Part shown: positions 61,879 through 64,000 of the stretch, in pieces | Layout: every line of letters starts with the position of its first letter | Numbering within the stretch: position 1 is the first letter of the stretch | From: Saccharomyces uvarum | Lineage: Eukaryota > Ascomycota > Saccharomycetes > Saccharomycetales > Saccharomycetaceae | Direction of reading: 5' to 3' | DNA: 64,000 bases | Assembly (NCBI GenBank): GCA_947243795.1 | Contig: OX365936.1 | Location: forward strand, 248,001 to 312,000 | The notes under the pieces: model-generated | Seen by the model: the letters and a program-made list of their open reading frames with translations, nothing else | The model's database searches: none | Told to the model about the DNA's origin: nothing | Program-made: the position numbers and the translations under genes

Positions 61879-62154
61879 TTTTAATTGTTGAAATATACAA
61901 GAAGTTAATACCTCTTTGTGAGACTGCGTTTTTGCTCCATCCTATTTTATACAAGTTCACAGATAATTTGGCTTATAAGTAAATCTTCACAGTTTTGGGC
62001 ATTACAACTCCGTCCATGCTAACTTTCCAGCCAACGTTATGCTGGACTTACTTTAATGTTACATTTCAACCACACTTTTTGCAATGTTGAAAAGGATTCA
62101 ATAAACCAGTGTTATTTCTATTGATTTTGAAATCGATCGCAAGAACCAAAAAAA

Positions 62155-62286
62155 ATGGAGACAAGCGCGGCCGTACAGGTTTCCGATAATGATCCCAAAC
62201 GCCGTAAAGTGCAATGTAAGTTTTGCAATAAAAGAGGACATTTTGAACGTGAATGCAGAACTAGACTGGTCCTTATTGCCTTATAA
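62155..62286 (+). CDS. Tiny ORF with a CCHC zinc knuckle
   Basis: A 43-codon ATG-to-TAA frame encodes METSAAVQVSDNDPKRRKVQ followed by CKFCNKRGHFERECRTRL. The cysteines and histidine fit the CX2CX4HX4C zinc knuckle exactly (residues 21, 24, 29 and 34), with basic flanks as in single-strand nucleic-acid binders. Such knuckles occur in retroelement nucleocapsid domains and in host RNA-binding proteins. The ORF lies 277 bases into the 5' flank of tRNA-Asp, where Ty elements insert, so it may be a fossil scrap of a gag region; a small host gene is the alternative. I cannot decide, and no family was recognised beyond the knuckle. Confidence 0.4.
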   Translation: METSAAVQVSDNDPKRRKVQCKFCNKRGHFERECRTRLVLIAL

Positions 62287-62475
62287 GACATCGGTAACAT
62301 TATCGATGCGAAACTAAACTACTTGTGAAACGGTCAGCACCGCCTACCGCTCTTTTTTTCCTGAGAACAATCCTATTCCCTTATGACAAAAGGCTTAGAG
62401 GATTACTGGTTCTTTGTACTAGATATTTTTAATACGTACTGAGGTATATATTACTTTTCTATTTTCACCAGACGT

Positions 62476-62505
62476 TTCCCATTTGTTTCGTGTGCCAAAT
62501 GGGAA
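62476..62505. repeat. Perfect 10-bp inverted repeat
   Basis: TTCCCATTTG (62476-62485) and CAAATGGGAA (62496-62505) are separated by 10 bases and could form a hairpin or bind a dimeric factor. Confidence 0.75.
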
Positions 62506-62590
62506 CACGCGTCTTGCAAAGCACCAAATAAAATAGTCCTGTACCGAACATGCCACCAAAAGTACGCATAGATAGGCAAGACCTAGCAAG

Positions 62591-62621
62591 GCTTGTTCGC
62601 GCTTGTTTCGCGCTTGTTGCG
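62591..62621 (+). repeat. Short tandem repeat of GCTTGTT(T)CGC
   Basis: Three adjacent units GCTTGTTCGC, GCTTGTTTCGC and GCTTGTTGCG, in a locally GC-rich patch of otherwise AT-rich intergenic DNA. Confidence 0.75.
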
Positions 62622-62668
62622 TGCGCCTGCATGGTTAGGAAGATGGTATAACGTGGCACTGCAATCAA

Positions 62669-62694
62669 TGGCCTGGCCTGCCTGGCCTGGCCTG
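62669..62694 (+). repeat. Tandem TGGCC pentamer tract
   Basis: TGGCCTGGCCTGCCTGGCC continuing to TGGCCTG consists of repeated TGGCC/TGCC units, very GC-rich for yeast intergenic DNA and containing multiple GGCC palindromes. Confidence 0.8.
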
Positions 62695-63729
62695 TAAACC
62701 TAACCTGTTCATCTAAGAGAGCCAAAAAGCTTTCATTAGCTCCTGCCGACATCAGGTCTCGATGGGCCCCCCTTTTGGCCACAAATTGACACTACAGGAG
62801 GAAGCAAGGACCACATAGGCATAGTTCAGCGTGCTCTTGAATTTCAAGGATGCGTATGTGCTATTAGTAAATGCGTTTTTCGCAAATGCCTTCCAGCCGC
62901 TCTTTCCCCCACTTGCTTATCTGGTTGCCAGGATAGTAGACGTTGAGCCCAGCAGAGAAGAACCAGGTCCAATAATTATTGAACTTTAATTTTTGATTAA
63001 GATAACTGACCAACCGCTCGAGGATCGTGCGTATGGCTCTCTTTTTAAGGTGAATGTCGTAATTGTGGCACTACTAAAAAAGTATGCATGCCCTGGTTGA
63101 AGAGGGATTGAGGAATCGGTTAGCTCACCCGAGACAGCAGTGTCTGTATCGAAAGTAAAAAAGAAGAGGTACACTTGTTATAATGATTACTGTTTGCTGG
63201 CTTCTTTTCTTTAAACTCCGGCTCTTTTCTTGGCCATAACCATTTTACAGACAAAACATGGTACAAACTATCAAGAGAATGGACACAACTAACCCCACTT
63301 TATTCGAAATAAAAGGGTCTCTTGTTTTTGTTTTATTCCCCTTTTTCCCCTGATGTACCTTTTAGCATGGTTTTTGTACTATCAAATTTCAGCTTGGCGC
63401 CAAAAAATAAGGGACCAAACATGTTTTCCGTACGGGCTTTCTACTGCCATCCAGACTTGACACATATGATTACCATTTTGAGGTTACGCTCTGCTTCGAA
63501 GTGTGTGGCACTTTCAATTGAATGAGTACGTTACAAATAATGTGATATATAAAGGTACGAAACATGCGCCATTATCCTCCATTATTCTCTCTTGCTTTGT
63601 TTTTTAAATTAGTCTCTTTTATCAAAACATATATGTTTGTTGCTATAAGAGTATACTAAATTCAATATAACTAAGTTAGCTACCATAAACTGAGTTATTT
63701 ATCACAATAGTAACGATTACACCGATAAA

Positions 63730-64000
63730 ATGGCTAGTACAAACGTGTCGGTTTTAGAGGCTTCTACTAAGATTTCCACTTCACCAAGTGGAAAAGAGGA
63801 AGTCAAGCAAACACCTGAAGTACGGGAACTTAGCCCGGATATACCAAATAAGCCCATCATTGCTTACTGGACAGTGATGGGTCTCTGTCTCATGATTGCC
63901 TTTGGGGGGTTCATCTTTGGTTGGGATACAGGAACCATTTCTGGATTTATCAACCAAACAGACTTCAAGAGAAGGTTTGGTGAAGAACAGAGAGACGGGA
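63730..64000 (+). CDS. HXT10: Hexose transporter, closest to Hxt10 (5' part; runs off the window)
   Basis: The 90 codons present start [20 protein letters not shown]. The first membrane helix ([20 protein letters not shown]) and the [20 protein letters not shown] block are classical HXT sequence. The segment [20 protein letters not shown] and the N-terminal pattern fit Hxt10 much better than Hxt8 or Hxt13-17, as I remember those proteins. It would be a 12-helix facilitator for glucose. HXT10 lies on chromosome VI (YFL011W) in S. cerevisiae, so its position here beside EST3 is out of place. Orientation is toward higher coordinates. The remaining four-fifths of the gene is outside the window. 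Confidence 0.82.
   Translation, partial: MASTNVSVLEASTKISTSPSGKEEVKQTPEVRELSPDIPNKPIIAYWTVMGLCLMIAFGGFIFGWDTGTISGFINQTDFKRRFGEEQRDG

Larger units (their letters stand above)
61879..63729. other. Intergenic DNA across the rearrangement junction and HXT10 upstream region
   Basis: 1.85 kb between tRNA-Asp and the HXT-type gene. It holds a small CCHC ORF, an inverted repeat, two GC-rich short tandem repeats (all listed separately) and a long promoter with TATATAAAG near 63545 and C-rich runs such as TTCCCCTTTTTCCCCTG near 63335-63351 that could bind Mig1 or Msn2/4. I saw no clear LTR. FAA3, expected here by S. cerevisiae order, is absent. Confidence 0.6.

Overview
The window is yeast nuclear DNA from the Saccharomyces sensu stricto group. 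The evidence is an almost unbroken run of genes in the order and orientation of the left arm of S. cerevisiae chromosome IX, from AGE2 (YIL044C) to EST3 (YIL009C-A). Further support comes from a ribosomal-protein intron with GTATGT and TACTAAC signals, Ty1-type delta LTRs, and tRNA genes that look identical to the S. cerevisiae ones. The proteins differ visibly from what I remember of S. cerevisiae (fast genes such as EST3, DOT5 and ULP2 much more than CKA1 or RPB3). This is therefore probably another species of the group (S. uvarum/eubayanus, S. kudriavzevii, S. arboricola or similar); I cannot say which. Gene names rest on recalled family and ortholog sequences, not on a search.

Layout. 1-6.5 kb: AGE2 (partial), CBR1, PKP1, GVP36, APQ12 and TED1, covering membrane traffic, the ER and nuclear envelope, and a mitochondrial kinase. 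6.7-18.2 kb: NOT3, PRM2, CST6, CKA1, CAP2 and BCY1. 18.2-26.6 kb: an unusual GC- and TG-rich intergenic region, then ULP2 and SSM4/DOA10. 26.6-28.9 kb: tRNA-Lys and a decayed hydrophobic reading-frame region. 28.9-41.2 kb: EMC5, IRR1/SCC3, YIL024C, YKE4, TIM44, RPB3, HIS6 and FAF1. 41.2-47.1 kb: intron-containing RPL2B, VID28/GID5 and SNL1. 47.1-53.5 kb: BAR1 with its mating-type operator, tRNA-Asp, nested solo LTRs, a YIL014C-A-like small gene, a 46-bp tandem repeat, tRNA-Thr and MNT3. 53.7-61.7 kb: PDR11, TIR3, DOT5 and EST3, the last with a programmed +1 frameshift.

At the second tRNA-Asp (61.8 kb) the chromosome IX order stops. FAA3 should follow. Instead there are 1.85 kb of intergenic DNA holding a tiny CCHC zinc-knuckle ORF and the 5' end of a hexose transporter closest to HXT10, which lies on chromosome VI in S. 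cerevisiae. This looks like a rearrangement junction at a tRNA gene.

Most neighbours are functionally unrelated, as is usual in yeast, but some groupings make sense. BAR1 and PRM2 carry mating control sites. PDR11 and TIR3 share a divergent promoter with hypoxia-type motifs. HIS6 and FAF1 share a promoter with a Gcn4 site on the HIS6 side and RRPE/PAC motifs on the FAF1 side. I found no gene cluster that looks like a wholly new system. The best leads are the rearrangement junction, the decayed ORF region beside tRNA-Lys, the URS1 pair with a leader ORF upstream of ULP2, the telomere-like TG tract and the 46-bp minisatellite.
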